The notes under the pieces are model-generated. The model was given only the letters and a program-made list of their open reading frames with translations, was not told the DNA's origin and ran no database searches. A stretch of 64,000 nucleotides of DNA from JAXGXJ01 sp050943595 (GTDB taxonomy: Bacteria; Actinomycetota; Thermoleophilia; RBG-16-64-13): the NCBI GenBank assembly GCA_050943595.1, contig JBMNPM010000005.1, positions 69,100 to 133,099 on the forward strand, read 5' to 3'. The first letter of the stretch is position 1; the number at the start of each line of letters is the position of its first letter. The translations under genes and the position numbers were made by a program. Below, in pieces: positions 16,608-24,920 of this stretch.

Positions 16608-18296
16608 CTAGCAGGGGGGCCCATCGTCGATGATCTGGGCGTCGAACTCGTCCTTGAGCATCCTGATCAACTCGTCCCTGTCCAGGATTCTAGCATCTTC
16701 GTCCGGAGTGGCTGTTGCAGCCGGTTCTGTGGCCAGTCTGGTCACCACACGTAGGTCTCTACCTGTCAGTTCGCGTAAGGCGGCCGCTATCACTTGAGGG
16801 TTCTTTCCACGGGCCACCTGATCGGCTTGGAATCCGAATCCCGCAGGGAACTTAATGACCAGCTCGTCGCCCTCCAGACTGTCGAGGCGTCCTTCGGCGA
16901 GCACGGCGGCGAGGCCTGCTTGGCGCTTGTTGACGGCGTCGAGCAGGACCGTCCAGGCTCGGCGGAGGTGTTCCACGTCGAGCGGGATGTTGGCTTCTCG
17001 GGCAGGGCGATCCATAGCCGTCGCCGGGTGGTCTGCGGCGGCTTGTGGAGCGGGGGGCTGCGTTGTTGGGGGTGTGTCTGTGGGGGTTTCCGTCGCGCGC
17101 TTGGGTACGGCGTGTGCCGGTTCCACGGGTGCCTCAGGAGCCTCGGCTATCACCGGAGGGGCGGGTTGCATCGCCATGTTGGGCGGGGCAGGTGTGCCCT
17201 GTCCAAAAGCGGTCATCTTGATCAGTACCAGTTCCAATTCCAAGCGGGGATCAGAGCCCTGGCGGACGGCCCGAAGTCCCTCCCCCAGTAGTTCGATGAA
17301 GGCTACTATGCGATGGGTCGAGGCCCGGCCCGCTTGGCTGCGCATCGTCTCCAGCTGCTCTTCGCTGATCGTCATGCCGGCCGGCATGTCCACCGTGTGC
17401 TTGACGACGTACAAGTCACGTAGGTGGCCGAGTAGGTCCTTCATGAACTGGTTGTAGTCGGTGCCTGCCTGATTGAGGCGGTCGACAAAGAGCAGTGCCC
17501 CCCGGGTATCATGTTCGTAGACCAGATTGACGATTTCGAACAGCAGATCGTGTTGGACGATGCCGAGGATGTCGAGCGTCTGTTGCAGGGAGATGTCGCC
17601 GTCAGAGTACGTGGCCAGCTGGTCGAGGACTCCGATGGCATCCCGGAAGCTGCCGCCACCCGCCCGCGCCATGACGGTCAGTGATGCCTCTGCCACCTTG
17701 ATCCCCTCATGATGGGCGATGGATGCCAAGACGGCTACGACCTCGTCTACAGAGGGGCGTCGGAAGTCGAACCTCTGGCAGCGTGAGAGGATGGTTGCCG
17801 GGACCTTGTGGGGCTCGGTTGTGGCCAGGACGAACACAGCGTGGGCAGGCGGTTCTTCCAGTGTTTTGAGTAGGGCGTTGAAGGCGTGTCCGGAGAGCAT
17901 GTGCACCTCGTCCAGGATGTATACCTTCATGCGACCTTCAAGCGGAGCGAAGTTGACCTTGTCAAGCAGCATCTCGGTCACTTCCTCCACTGTGCGGTTG
18001 GAGGCCGCGTCCATCTCCACTACGTCGAGTGCGCTGCCCCTCTTAATGGCTTCACAACGCGGACAGGTGCCGTCCGGCGTGGCCGTCGCCGCGCCCTTCC
18101 CCGCCTCACAATTGAGGGCCATGGCCAGGATCTTGGCAGTGGACGTCTTGCCGGTGCCCCGCGGGCCGGTAAAGAGATACGCGTGACTGACCCGGTCGTG
18201 GATGATGGCGTTACGGAGTGTGCGCGCCACGTGCTCCTGCCCCACGATGTCCTCAAAGCGGGCGGGCCGGTATTTGCGGTACAGGGATACTGACAT
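16608..18296 (-). CDS. dnaX: DNA polymerase III subunit gamma/tau
   Basis: The 562-residue clamp-loader ATPase has SLYRKYRPARFEDIVGQEHV at the N-terminus, Walker A GPRGTGKTSTAKILA, Cys residues of the zinc module around 65-85 (PDGTCPRCEAI), Walker B DEVHML, and LEEPPAHAVFVLATTE. A Pro/Ala/Thr-rich linker (about 370-430) leads to a C-terminal domain for polymerase contact. AAGGAG precedes the ATG. It heads the dnaX-ybaB-recR cluster, with an 82-base gap before ybaB. Confidence 0.97.
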   Translation of the reverse strand: MSVSLYRKYRPARFEDIVGQEHVARTLRNAIIHDRVSHAYLFTGPRGTGKTSTAKILAMALNCEAGKGAATATPDGTCPRCEAIKRGSALDVVEMDAASNRTVEEVTEMLLDKVNFAPLEGRMKVYILDEVHMLSGHAFNALLKTLEEPPAHAVFVLATTEPHKVPATILSRCQRFDFRRPSVDEVVAVLASIAHHEGIKVAEASLTVMARAGGGSFRDAIGVLDQLATYSDGDISLQQTLDILGIVQHDLLFEIVNLVYEHDTRGALLFVDRLNQAGTDYNQFMKDLLGHLRDLYVVKHTVDMPAGMTISEEQLETMRSQAGRASTHRIVAFIELLGEGLRAVRQGSDPRLELELVLIKMTAFGQGTPAPPNMAMQPAPPVIAEAPEAPVEPAHAVPKRATETPTDTPPTTQPPAPQAAADHPATAMDRPAREANIPLDVEHLRRAWTVLLDAVNKRQAGLAAVLAEGRLDSLEGDELVIKFPAGFGFQADQVARGKNPQVIAAALRELTGRDLRVVTRLATEPAATATPDEDARILDRDELIRMLKDEFDAQIIDDGPPC

Positions 18297-18421
18297 GTGC
18301 CGCTGGGCTCCTTGTTAGCGCACTCGGTGGGCAGCACGATTATAGCAGCCGGCCCCCTGCTCTCCGGGCCCGGCCGTCGGCCGGGCCTGCACGTTGATGT
18401 CGGCAGAGCGGAGGGGCAGGT

Positions 18422-20152
18422 TCAAAACAACTCGCTGTGTACCCGTTCTCTCTCCCTGTCGATCTGTTCAGGTGTGGCCCCCAGATGGGTGAGCACGTAT
18501 TCCGTAATGCCCAAGGCTACCTCGCCTTCCCCCGAGAAGACCTGGTCTGCACCTGCTGCGCGTAGCTCGGGTACATCAGCAAGGTAGGCGGCGCGGGCTA
18601 GGATATGGATGTGCGGATTCATGCTGCGGGCCGTCTTGATGACTTCGGCTGCGTTCTTGAACCCTGAGACGCTCAGCACCAGTGTCCCCGCTTTGTGCAC
18701 GCCGGCCTGCTCCAGGATACTTGCCAGCGTGGCATCACCAAACATGGCCTGCATCCCTTCGGCCTTAAGTCGTTTGACGGTCTCGAGATTCATCTCGATT
18801 ATGCAGGGCTCAATCCCCTGCTCGCGCAGTAAGCGGGCGGCCGTTCGGCCCACCGGTCCATAGCCGATGATGACCGCCTTATGGGCCGGGTCGGTATCTA
18901 CCGGTTGTTCACCGAGCGCGGGTCCGGCGGTGGCCGGCACCCGCGCGTTCAGCAGTCGCCAAAGCCGCGTGCGCTTGATGAGCCAGTTTTCTATAGGGCC
19001 CACCGTCCGGTACACGATGGAATTCACCGAGATGGAGATGATGGCTGCTCCGATGATGGCGTCTGTGGCCCAGTTGTTGAAGAAGCCCAACTGAGTTCCC
19101 AGGGTCGCCAGGATAAAAGAGAACTCGCCGATCTCAGCCAGCGCAGCCGCTGTCCCCAGGCTCACCCTGCTCGTGTATCGCCCCACCATGCAGACCACCA
19201 CGGTGATGATGGGCTTGACGATCATCACCAACACCAGTGTCAAGAGGAGGATGCCGGGAGCATCGAGTACCGACCTGGGATCGAACAGCATGCCCACCGA
19301 GACGAAGAACAGTACGGCAAAGGCATCGCGCATGGGGAGGGCCTCGGAAGCCGCTCGGAAGCTGAAGTCAGACCGGCCTACCACCAGGCCGGCCAGCAGG
19401 GCTCCCAGAGCCATGGATACGCCGAACACGCGCGCGGAGCCTAAGGCGATTCCTAGGGCCATCACAAGGATTGTGAGGGTGAACAGTTCTCGGGAATGAG
19501 TCGCGGCTACTCGGGCAAGTATCCATGGGATAAGCCGGCTCCCTACCAGTATCGTGAAGATGATGAGACCTATGATCTTGAGGATGGCGAAGAGCACCTG
19601 CAGTCCGCCACTGCTCCCGCCGGTGCCGCCGTCTCCTGCGAAGAAGATGGGGATGAGTACCAGCGCCACCACCGTAAGGAGATCCTTGAGCACCTCCCAC
19701 CCCAACGAGATGCGTCCCACCTGGGTATGGAGGTGGTCGTTGTCGGAGAGTGTGCGGGTGATGACCACGGTGCTGGCCATGGAGAGTGCAAAACCGTAAA
19801 CCAGGCCGGCCTTGAAATCTCCGCCTGCCCAGTCGAAGACTATCGCTCCGAGGATCGTGATGAGCACTGTGTGGGCCAGCGCTCCGGGGATGGCTATGTA
19901 CTTGACCGCCAGTAGTTCGCGGAAGTGGAACTGCAGACCTACGCCGAACATGAGCAAGATCACGCCGACATCGGCGAGTTGAGCCGCGATGTTGGGATCC
20001 GCGTCGAAGCCCGGCGTGGCGGGTCCGAGCGCGATACCGGCGACCAGGTATCCCACTATGGGAGAAAGGCCGATGCGTTGGGTTATGTAGCCGAACACCA
20101 GGGCTACGGCCAGACCGAGCCCCAGAGTCAGGAGAAGGTTGGCTTCCTCCAC
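18422..20152 (-). CDS. CPA2 family monovalent cation:proton antiporter (Kef type) with TrkA-N domain
   Basis: The 576-residue protein has about twelve hydrophobic segments of the Na_H_exchanger family (e.g. GYLVAGIALGPATPGF, VILLMFGVGLQFHF) to about residue 385. A cytosolic TrkA-N domain follows (AVIIGYGPVGRTAARLLREQGI, with the NAD-binding loop), continuing with FGDATLASILEQAGV. This fits KefB/KefC-like potassium or sodium efflux gated by nucleotide. It starts at GTG 20152, two bases after the universal stress protein stop, so the pair is probably translated together. Confidence 0.9.
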   Translation of the reverse strand: MEEANLLLTLGLGLAVALVFGYITQRIGLSPIVGYLVAGIALGPATPGFDADPNIAAQLADVGVILLMFGVGLQFHFRELLAVKYIAIPGALAHTVLITILGAIVFDWAGGDFKAGLVYGFALSMASTVVITRTLSDNDHLHTQVGRISLGWEVLKDLLTVVALVLIPIFFAGDGGTGGSSGGLQVLFAILKIIGLIIFTILVGSRLIPWILARVAATHSRELFTLTILVMALGIALGSARVFGVSMALGALLAGLVVGRSDFSFRAASEALPMRDAFAVLFFVSVGMLFDPRSVLDAPGILLLTLVLVMIVKPIITVVVCMVGRYTSRVSLGTAAALAEIGEFSFILATLGTQLGFFNNWATDAIIGAAIISISVNSIVYRTVGPIENWLIKRTRLWRLLNARVPATAGPALGEQPVDTDPAHKAVIIGYGPVGRTAARLLREQGIEPCIIEMNLETVKRLKAEGMQAMFGDATLASILEQAGVHKAGTLVLSVSGFKNAAEVIKTARSMNPHIHILARAAYLADVPELRAAGADQVFSGEGEVALGITEYVLTHLGATPEQIDRERERVHSELF

Positions 20153-20154
20153 GC

Positions 20155-21063
20155 TTACTCCGGTTGACCAGGCCCTTGGTTGGTCTCAGTCACATCCTCG
20201 CTCACCACCAAGACGTCGGCTACGGACGTGGCCAGGACATGACGGGTGACGCTGCCGGGCAACATCTCCTGCAGGAGCGACTTATCCCTCTTTCCTATGA
20301 CGATGAGGTCGCTCTGCAACTCCTTCTCCTTAGCCAGGATGAGTGAAGCGGCTTCGCCGTGGGCCACCGACCGGTGCAGGTGGGCTCCGTATACATCGAG
20401 CGAATCGACGAGGTCTTCCAGTTCCCGTAGGGATTTCTGGTGCATCCTCATGCGATAGCTTTCGATCCTGTCGTCTGTGATTCCCACTGAGCGGAGGGTG
20501 TCCTCATAGGGCACGACGAAGGCGTTGAAGACTGTGGTATCGGCCTCAGGGACGAGGAGCCGGGTCGTTTCAAGGGCGGGCATGGAAGTGGGCCCGAAGG
20601 CCACCGGCACGAGAACGCGTTGGTACGGTGCGTCGGGGGGCCGTTTGACGATGAGGACCGGACGGCGGCAGCGACGCAGCAGCCTCTCCGAGGTGCTGCC
20701 GAGGAGAAGGTCGCGGATCTCGCTGGCGCCGTGGGCGCCTACCACGAGTAGGTCTGCTGTGTCGCCCAACGCGGCGATTTCGTCGACGGCGTCGCCTACC
20801 GCCACTTGTTCTTGTGCCGTGATGCCGGTCTCGTGGGAGATCTCCAGCGCCAGGGCACTGAGTCGGGCTGCGGCTTCGTCGCGCACACGCCCTTCGATGT
20901 CGATGGACAAGCCCAACAATGCCCTCAGCGAGCGCAGCGACGGGCCGTGTAGCACGTGGAGGATGGTCAACCGGGCTCCTATGCCATGTGCCAACAAGGC
21001 TGCCCGGTGGGCTGCGTGCGTGGCGTTAGGGGAGAAGTCGGTGGCGGCTAGAACGACTGTCAT
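20155..21063 (-). CDS. Tandem universal stress protein
   Basis: The 302-residue protein has two UspA domains (about 1-145 and 150-300). The first keeps the ATP-binding pattern G-2x-G-9x-G-S in VVGAHGASEIRDLLLGSTSE. In the second the corresponding VIGKRDKSLLQEMLPGSV lacks the second Gly, so it may not bind ATP. The start is ATG 21063 (MTVVLAATDFSPNA); the frame stays open further upstream to 21240, but that extension would run into the SRP RNA gene and has no family match. It is coupled to the antiporter gene downstream, which it may regulate. Confidence 0.9.
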   Translation of the reverse strand: MTVVLAATDFSPNATHAAHRAALLAHGIGARLTILHVLHGPSLRSLRALLGLSIDIEGRVRDEAAARLSALALEISHETGITAQEQVAVGDAVDEIAALGDTADLLVVGAHGASEIRDLLLGSTSERLLRRCRRPVLIVKRPPDAPYQRVLVPVAFGPTSMPALETTRLLVPEADTTVFNAFVVPYEDTLRSVGITDDRIESYRMRMHQKSLRELEDLVDSLDVYGAHLHRSVAHGEAASLILAKEKELQSDLIVIGKRDKSLLQEMLPGSVTRHVLATSVADVLVVSEDVTETNQGPGQPE

Positions 21064-21159
21064 GGCTCTCTCCAGTGGCCAGTGGCCTGTACCCCGGCGG
21101 CGAACGTCGTCTTCCAGCAGCCTGTCAAGGCAGTCCGGAGAGGCCGGATTATCAAATGA

Positions 21160-21429
21160 GTGACCGTGCACCCGCCGTCGAAGACACACCTCCGAGCGCC
21201 CACCGGCAGCCGGCTCAGGCCAAGCTACCCCGCGGCACATGGCAGAGTCTGCTTAGGGCTGCTACCTTCCGGTCCTGACCCGGTTCACAGAGTTCCATTG
21301 CGCAGGACCTAGCCGTCAACACCACACACCGGCGTCAGACCTCACAAGTACGCTCCTCGGGCGGGGATTCAGTCCCGCTAAAGCGGATTGCGGGTACAGG
21401 GCACCGCTGGCTCCCCACCTAGCACGGTC
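21160..21429 (-). ncRNA. ffs: Signal recognition particle RNA, large bacterial type
   Basis: The minus strand contains the SRP core GTCAGGACCGGAAGGTAGCA (near 21260) that binds Ffh, and near the 5' end GTGCTAGGTGGGGAGC followed by GGTGCCCTGTACCCGC, matching the Alu domain of Bacillus-type scRNA. The terminal helix pairs GACCGTGC (5', about 21429-21422) with GCACGGTC (3', about 21169-21162). This gives a roughly 270-nt RNA, the large form with Alu domain. A TATAAT box lies at 21441-21436 just upstream. Confidence 0.93.
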
Positions 21430-21435
21430 ACCGGG

Positions 21436-21441
21436 ATTATA
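21436..21441 (-). promoter_or_regulatory. -10 box of the SRP RNA promoter
   Basis: The minus strand reads TATAAT here, seven bases before the inferred RNA 5' end at 21429. The -35 region is occupied by a 7-bp tandem repeat and has no consensus hexamer. Confidence 0.65.
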
Positions 21442-21446
21442 CAGTA

Positions 21447-21479
21447 GCCGGTCGCCGGTCGCCGGTCGCCGGTTGCCGG
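21447..21479. repeat. 7-bp tandem repeat (GCCGGTC, about 4.5 copies)
   Basis: Consecutive units GCCGGTC, GCCGGTC, GCCGGTC, GCCGGTT and a partial unit lie immediately upstream of the SRP RNA -10 box, covering its spacer and -35 position. Confidence 0.85.
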
Positions 21480-21559
21480 AGTCGGCACGACTCGTCGCCG
21501 CCCGGGCTATGCCGCCTGGGCGGTGCCGTCGCGATCGGCACTTGCCGGGCAGGGGTGTC

Positions 21560-22153
21560 TCAAGTGGCGCTGGTGGTAGGAGTCAGCTTCGCGGCTTCAT
21601 CCAGGAGTGGGGCGAGGATATCGATAAACTTACCCAAGACGGTTTCTGCGGCCTTGGGGTCGTGGGAAGGGTCCCCCAGCGTGGCGATGGCGCCATGGGC
21701 GTCGGTCAGGATCTTGGCTACATCATTCTGGGCGACGTTGCGTCCCAAGTTCACGGTCGCATAGATGTTGGTCATGGCCGTTCGCGCCGACTCTAGGTTC
21801 CCATCGGCGAGAGCCTTCCGGCAGGATAGGGCCTGTACTCGGGCGCGCAGACCGAACATCACGGCCATGCGTGGATCATCCGTGGCTACATCTTCCTCAG
21901 CGAGTGCGATGGCCAGTGCGTTCTGCATTCTCGCCGTCTTGGCCAGTTCTTTGTCGTGGGGAGATAGGGTTAATGGAGGAGTGCTTGTGGAGGTGGTGGT
22001 CGACGTCGTGGGGACCGTCTGTGTAGTTTTGCCGGTTGAGGTGTTTGTGTCTTCAGAGGAGGAGTTTGTCGAACAACCTAGGGCCGTGCCGAAAGTGATG
22101 CCGATCAGCAGGCAGATCAGTGCAGCAGTCACAGTTCGCAGGTGGATCTTCAC
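21560..22153 (-). CDS. Hypothetical lipoprotein
   Basis: The 197-residue product has a lipoprotein signal (TAALICLLIGITFGTALGC, Cys about residue 27), a Ser/Thr-rich linker (TTSTTTSTSTPP) and a helical C-terminal part without a motif I recognise (residues 65-197, Ala-rich: LAKTARMQNALAIALAEEDVA). It is not assigned to a family. It lies 26 bases downstream of tRNA-Ser on the same strand and could be co-transcribed. Confidence 0.75.
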   Translation of the reverse strand: MKIHLRTVTAALICLLIGITFGTALGCSTNSSSEDTNTSTGKTTQTVPTTSTTTSTSTPPLTLSPHDKELAKTARMQNALAIALAEEDVATDDPRMAVMFGLRARVQALSCRKALADGNLESARTAMTNIYATVNLGRNVAQNDVAKILTDAHGAIATLGDPSHDPKAAETVLGKFIDILAPLLDEAAKLTPTTSAT

Positions 22154-22176
22154 TGTGAGGCTCCTAACAGGGGGTA

Positions 22177-22270
22177 TGGCGGAGTGGGAGGGATTCGAAC
22201 CCTCGAGACGAGTTACCCCCGCCTACACGATTTCCAGTCGTGCTCCTTAAGCCAACTCGGACACCACTCC
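22177..22270 (-). tRNA. tRNA-Ser(GGA)
   Basis: The acceptor stem GGAGTGG pairs with CCACTCC, the discriminator is G, and CCA is encoded. The anticodon loop CTGGAAA in stem CACGA/TCGTG gives anticodon GGA (Ser, UCC/UCU). A long variable arm and the T-loop GGTTCGAATCC are present. Class II length fits serine. Confidence 0.96.
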
Positions 22271-22321
22271 GCGCCGGGATGACGTCGGCGACGAAGGCGG
22301 ATTATAGCTTACGGTAGCGTA

Positions 22322-23080
22322 TCAGGGCCACGTCGGTTGCCCACCGACTATGAGCGTCCACACGATTAAAGTTAGGCCGGCTAGAAAGCTGCCGGGTACG
22401 ATCAGCGCGGCCACCGGGTCCCTGGTGATCTCATAGGGGGGTAGCGCCCACAGACCGATGGCGCTCAGCACCACGCTGCCGGTGATCGCTGGGATCAACA
22501 GACCGCCGGCCACGCCTAGATACACAAAGACCGCGCCGTAGGTGGCCAATGAACCGAAGATGAAGAAAGCGCGTATAGGGCCTGCTATGCGTTGCCCGCC
22601 TCCGTGCCCCAGAAAGAGGATGACGGCCGTGGCCACGAAGAAGCCCAGCCCAAAGAGCAGGTAGCCCGCGCGGGTGTCGAGGAAGGCGATCTTGGCGGCG
22701 AATTCGCCCTGGATATATACCGCGGGTAGAGCTTTGTGGAGGGCATGCCCGGCCAAGTGGACGCCGTGGCCGATGAGTCCTACAGCCAAGCCTAACCAGA
22801 ATACCCAGGCGAATGGGCTGGAGATGGCCGAATAGACGTCAATGGTCCCCCGCACCGACTGAGTGATTACCAAAAAGAGCCGGGCGAACGCGAACGCGGT
22901 CAATGCGGGGAGGAGCGCCAGAAAGACAAGATCCACAGGTTGGGCGGCCCAGGAATCGGGCCGTACGGGCGCGTCGGCTCGTATTCCCTGATAGATTTCC
23001 CAGGCCAAAAGGGAGATCATTAACCAAAAGGCCCCGCGGGTCACGGGAGTCGCCGCTCTCACAGAAGTGCTGGTCCTCAT
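22322..23080 (-). CDS. Hypothetical polytopic membrane protein
   Basis: A 252-residue protein with about six or seven hydrophobic segments (e.g. LVFLALLPALTAFAFARLFLV, FAWVFWLGLAVGLIGHGVHL). A His-rich stretch GHGVHLAGHALH sits at the end of one helix, possibly a metal or haem site. I do not recognise the family. It precedes the tRNA gene and follows, on the same strand, the steroid-reductase-like membrane protein, from which it is separated by repeat copy B. Confidence 0.7.
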   Translation of the reverse strand: MRTSTSVRAATPVTRGAFWLMISLLAWEIYQGIRADAPVRPDSWAAQPVDLVFLALLPALTAFAFARLFLVITQSVRGTIDVYSAISSPFAWVFWLGLAVGLIGHGVHLAGHALHKALPAVYIQGEFAAKIAFLDTRAGYLLFGLGFFVATAVILFLGHGGGQRIAGPIRAFFIFGSLATYGAVFVYLGVAGGLLIPAITGSVVLSAIGLWALPPYEITRDPVAALIVPGSFLAGLTLIVWTLIVGGQPTWP

Positions 23081-23161
23081 GTGTCTTCTTCGCGTCGTTT
23101 GTGGCTGGGTGTGACGCTGCCATTCTATCCTTTAGGGTGGTTCTATGGGCACGCCGGCCTC

Positions 23162-23229
23162 TCGAAGCTGCTGAAAAAACGAAGCACCGGCCGCCAGAAC
23201 GTGCTGAACAGCACGATAGTGCGTCAGAT
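23162..23229 (-). repeat. Dispersed ~70-bp hairpin repeat, copy B
   Basis: It matches copies A, C and D with several substitutions. On the minus strand it starts TGACGCACTATCGTGCTGTT and ends TTCAGCAGCTTCGA. The TGA at 23226-23224 is the stop codon of the steroid-5-alpha-reductase-like gene. Confidence 0.78.
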
Positions 23230-23985
23230 GATGAAGGGCACTAGAGCCTTGCGTTTGCGCGGATAGTCGGGGAATTTCTCGCGATACCAAGAGTGCGTCT
23301 TAATGGCCCGGGGAGCGAGGTTTGCCACCGTCCAGACAAAGAAGGCCAGCGCGCCCGGATTCCAGAAGGCCAACGCCCAGCCGCCCCACTCAATGATCTC
23401 GCCCAGATAATTGGGGCAGGAGATAAACCGGTATCCGCCTCCGTGGGGGATCTTGTAGCCGGTTTCACCCGGGGCGCGTAGCGAGATGAGCACGTGGTCG
23501 GAATGTTGGTTGAGCACGAACCCCGCTATGAAGAGGAGGATGCCTAGGATAAACCGCGGATCGAGCATCCAGGAAGCATTGAGATCGGGGCCGAGCGTGA
23601 ACAAGAAACGCGCGTTCAGGTAGCCGTTGCCGATGTTGAAGAGCGCACCCATGGCCACCACGGAGATGGTGATGCTTGGCCGAGCGCTGCGCAGGCGGAA
23701 CGGATAGATGAACGACCGATTCACGTAGTGCGCCACCCAGAGGACGACGGGGATTATCGCCAAGGGGTGCTTGTGCTGGTCACCCAAAACATAGAGGACG
23801 ACGAAGGTGATCAGCGAGGGGCACTCCATGAATATCCACCCCCACCGGGCGCTGATGCTGGGGCCCCATCCTCTGCGGGTGAAGCGGCCGTAGGGGGCGG
23901 TAACGAAGAACAGCATGATGAACGTTACCGCCGCCAAAGCCATCCAGGCGAGCACGAGCCAATGATAGAAGAGCCATTCGTCCAC
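23224..23985 (-). CDS. Steroid 5-alpha-reductase-like membrane protein (SRD5A/DUF1295 superfamily)
   Basis: The 253-residue polytopic protein ends with a pattern typical of 3-oxo-5-alpha-steroid 4-dehydrogenase type 1: GYKIPHGGGYRFISCPNYLG, EIIEWGGWALAFWN, then SHSWYREKFPDYPRKRKALVPFII-like residues at the extreme C-terminus. Family members reduce double bonds with NADPH; related bacterial proteins methylate isoprenylcysteine-like or lipid substrates. The natural substrate here is unknown. It starts at GTG 23985, divergent from the AEC transporter gene. The stop codon lies in repeat copy B. Confidence 0.8.
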   Translation of the reverse strand: MDEWLFYHWLVLAWMALAAVTFIMLFFVTAPYGRFTRRGWGPSISARWGWIFMECPSLITFVVLYVLGDQHKHPLAIIPVVLWVAHYVNRSFIYPFRLRSARPSITISVVAMGALFNIGNGYLNARFLFTLGPDLNASWMLDPRFILGILLFIAGFVLNQHSDHVLISLRAPGETGYKIPHGGGYRFISCPNYLGEIIEWGGWALAFWNPGALAFFVWTVANLAPRAIKTHSWYREKFPDYPRKRKALVPFII

Positions 23986-24023
23986 TGAGGCTTTATATCA
24001 TCTAGCAACTGGGGGCGTATGCG

Positions 24024-24920
24024 GTGTACGCTGACGCGGTGCAGCAGATAGTAGACATTATCGCCCCCACGTTCTTCGCTATCGTCCTGGGGTATGTGTT
24101 CGGGAGGGTGAGCAGGGCGTCGCCTGTCGTGTTGATTGACGTAGCTCTGTACATCGCCACTCCTTGCTTGGTGTTGACCTCGCTGCTTGCCAGTCCCATC
24201 GTGGTTGAGGAGGCCGTATGGTTGTGGCTGTCCTGTTTAATGACCATCGCTGGGCCTTATGTGCTGGCACGGCTCATCTTGTGGCGCCGGGGTAGTAAAC
24301 ACTCTGGTTTCTACCTGCCGGTCATGTTCGGCAATCTCATCAACATCCCGCTGCCTATCGTCTACCTGGCCTTTGGTACCGAAGGCGTGGCCAACGCTAT
24401 CCTCTTCTACGTCCCGCAGGCCTTCCTCATTTACTCGCTGGCTGTCTACATCGCGGCCGGGCAGGCAGGATTGCGCCAGGGTTTGCACGCCATGGTGCGT
24501 ATGCCACTGCTGTATGCGGCTATTCTGGGGATCGTTCTCAACCTGGCCGGCGTGACCCTGCCTAGCCTTATTGATGATTCACTCAGTTTTATGGGCCGGG
24601 CCGCTGTCCCCATCTTCCTGTTGGTGCTGGGGATGACCATGACCAAGGTCAGGCTTTCGCATCTGCCTCTGAGTGTGTTGGCCACCGTCCTGCGTATGGG
24701 TGGTGGCTTCGTCTTTGGGGCCTTGGCGGTGTGGTTATTCGACCTCACCGGTATGCAGAGGGCCATTGTTTTGTTCCAGTCGGCCATGCCGGCGGCTATT
24801 TTGACCGCGGCGCTGTGCACCAAATACAAGAATGAGGCCGAACTGGTGTCGTCGGTGGTGTTCATGAGTACCATGCTCAGCATAGTGGTGGTCCCGGTGC
24901 TGCTATATTTCCTCATGTGA
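24024..24920 (+). CDS. AEC family transporter
   Basis: The 298-residue protein has about ten hydrophobic segments of the auxin efflux carrier family (PTFFAIVLGYVFGRVS at the start; ALVFQSAMPAAILTAALC-like region near 250). Bacterial members are permeases for malate, malonate or other organic anions; the substrate is not readable. GTG 24024 is the start. The stop overlaps the start of the HAD/AIR-synthase fusion gene, so the two are translationally coupled. Confidence 0.87.
   Translation: MYADAVQQIVDIIAPTFFAIVLGYVFGRVSRASPVVLIDVALYIATPCLVLTSLLASPIVVEEAVWLWLSCLMTIAGPYVLARLILWRRGSKHSGFYLPVMFGNLINIPLPIVYLAFGTEGVANAILFYVPQAFLIYSLAVYIAAGQAGLRQGLHAMVRMPLLYAAILGIVLNLAGVTLPSLIDDSLSFMGRAAVPIFLLVLGMTMTKVRLSHLPLSVLATVLRMGGGFVFGALAVWLFDLTGMQRAIVLFQSAMPAAILTAALCTKYKNEAELVSSVVFMSTMLSIVVVPVLLYFLM

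Noticed and set aside
21064..21240. N-terminal extension of the universal stress protein
   Set aside because: It would overlap the SRP RNA 3' part, has no family match, and a normal UspA start (MTVVLAATDF) exists at 21063.
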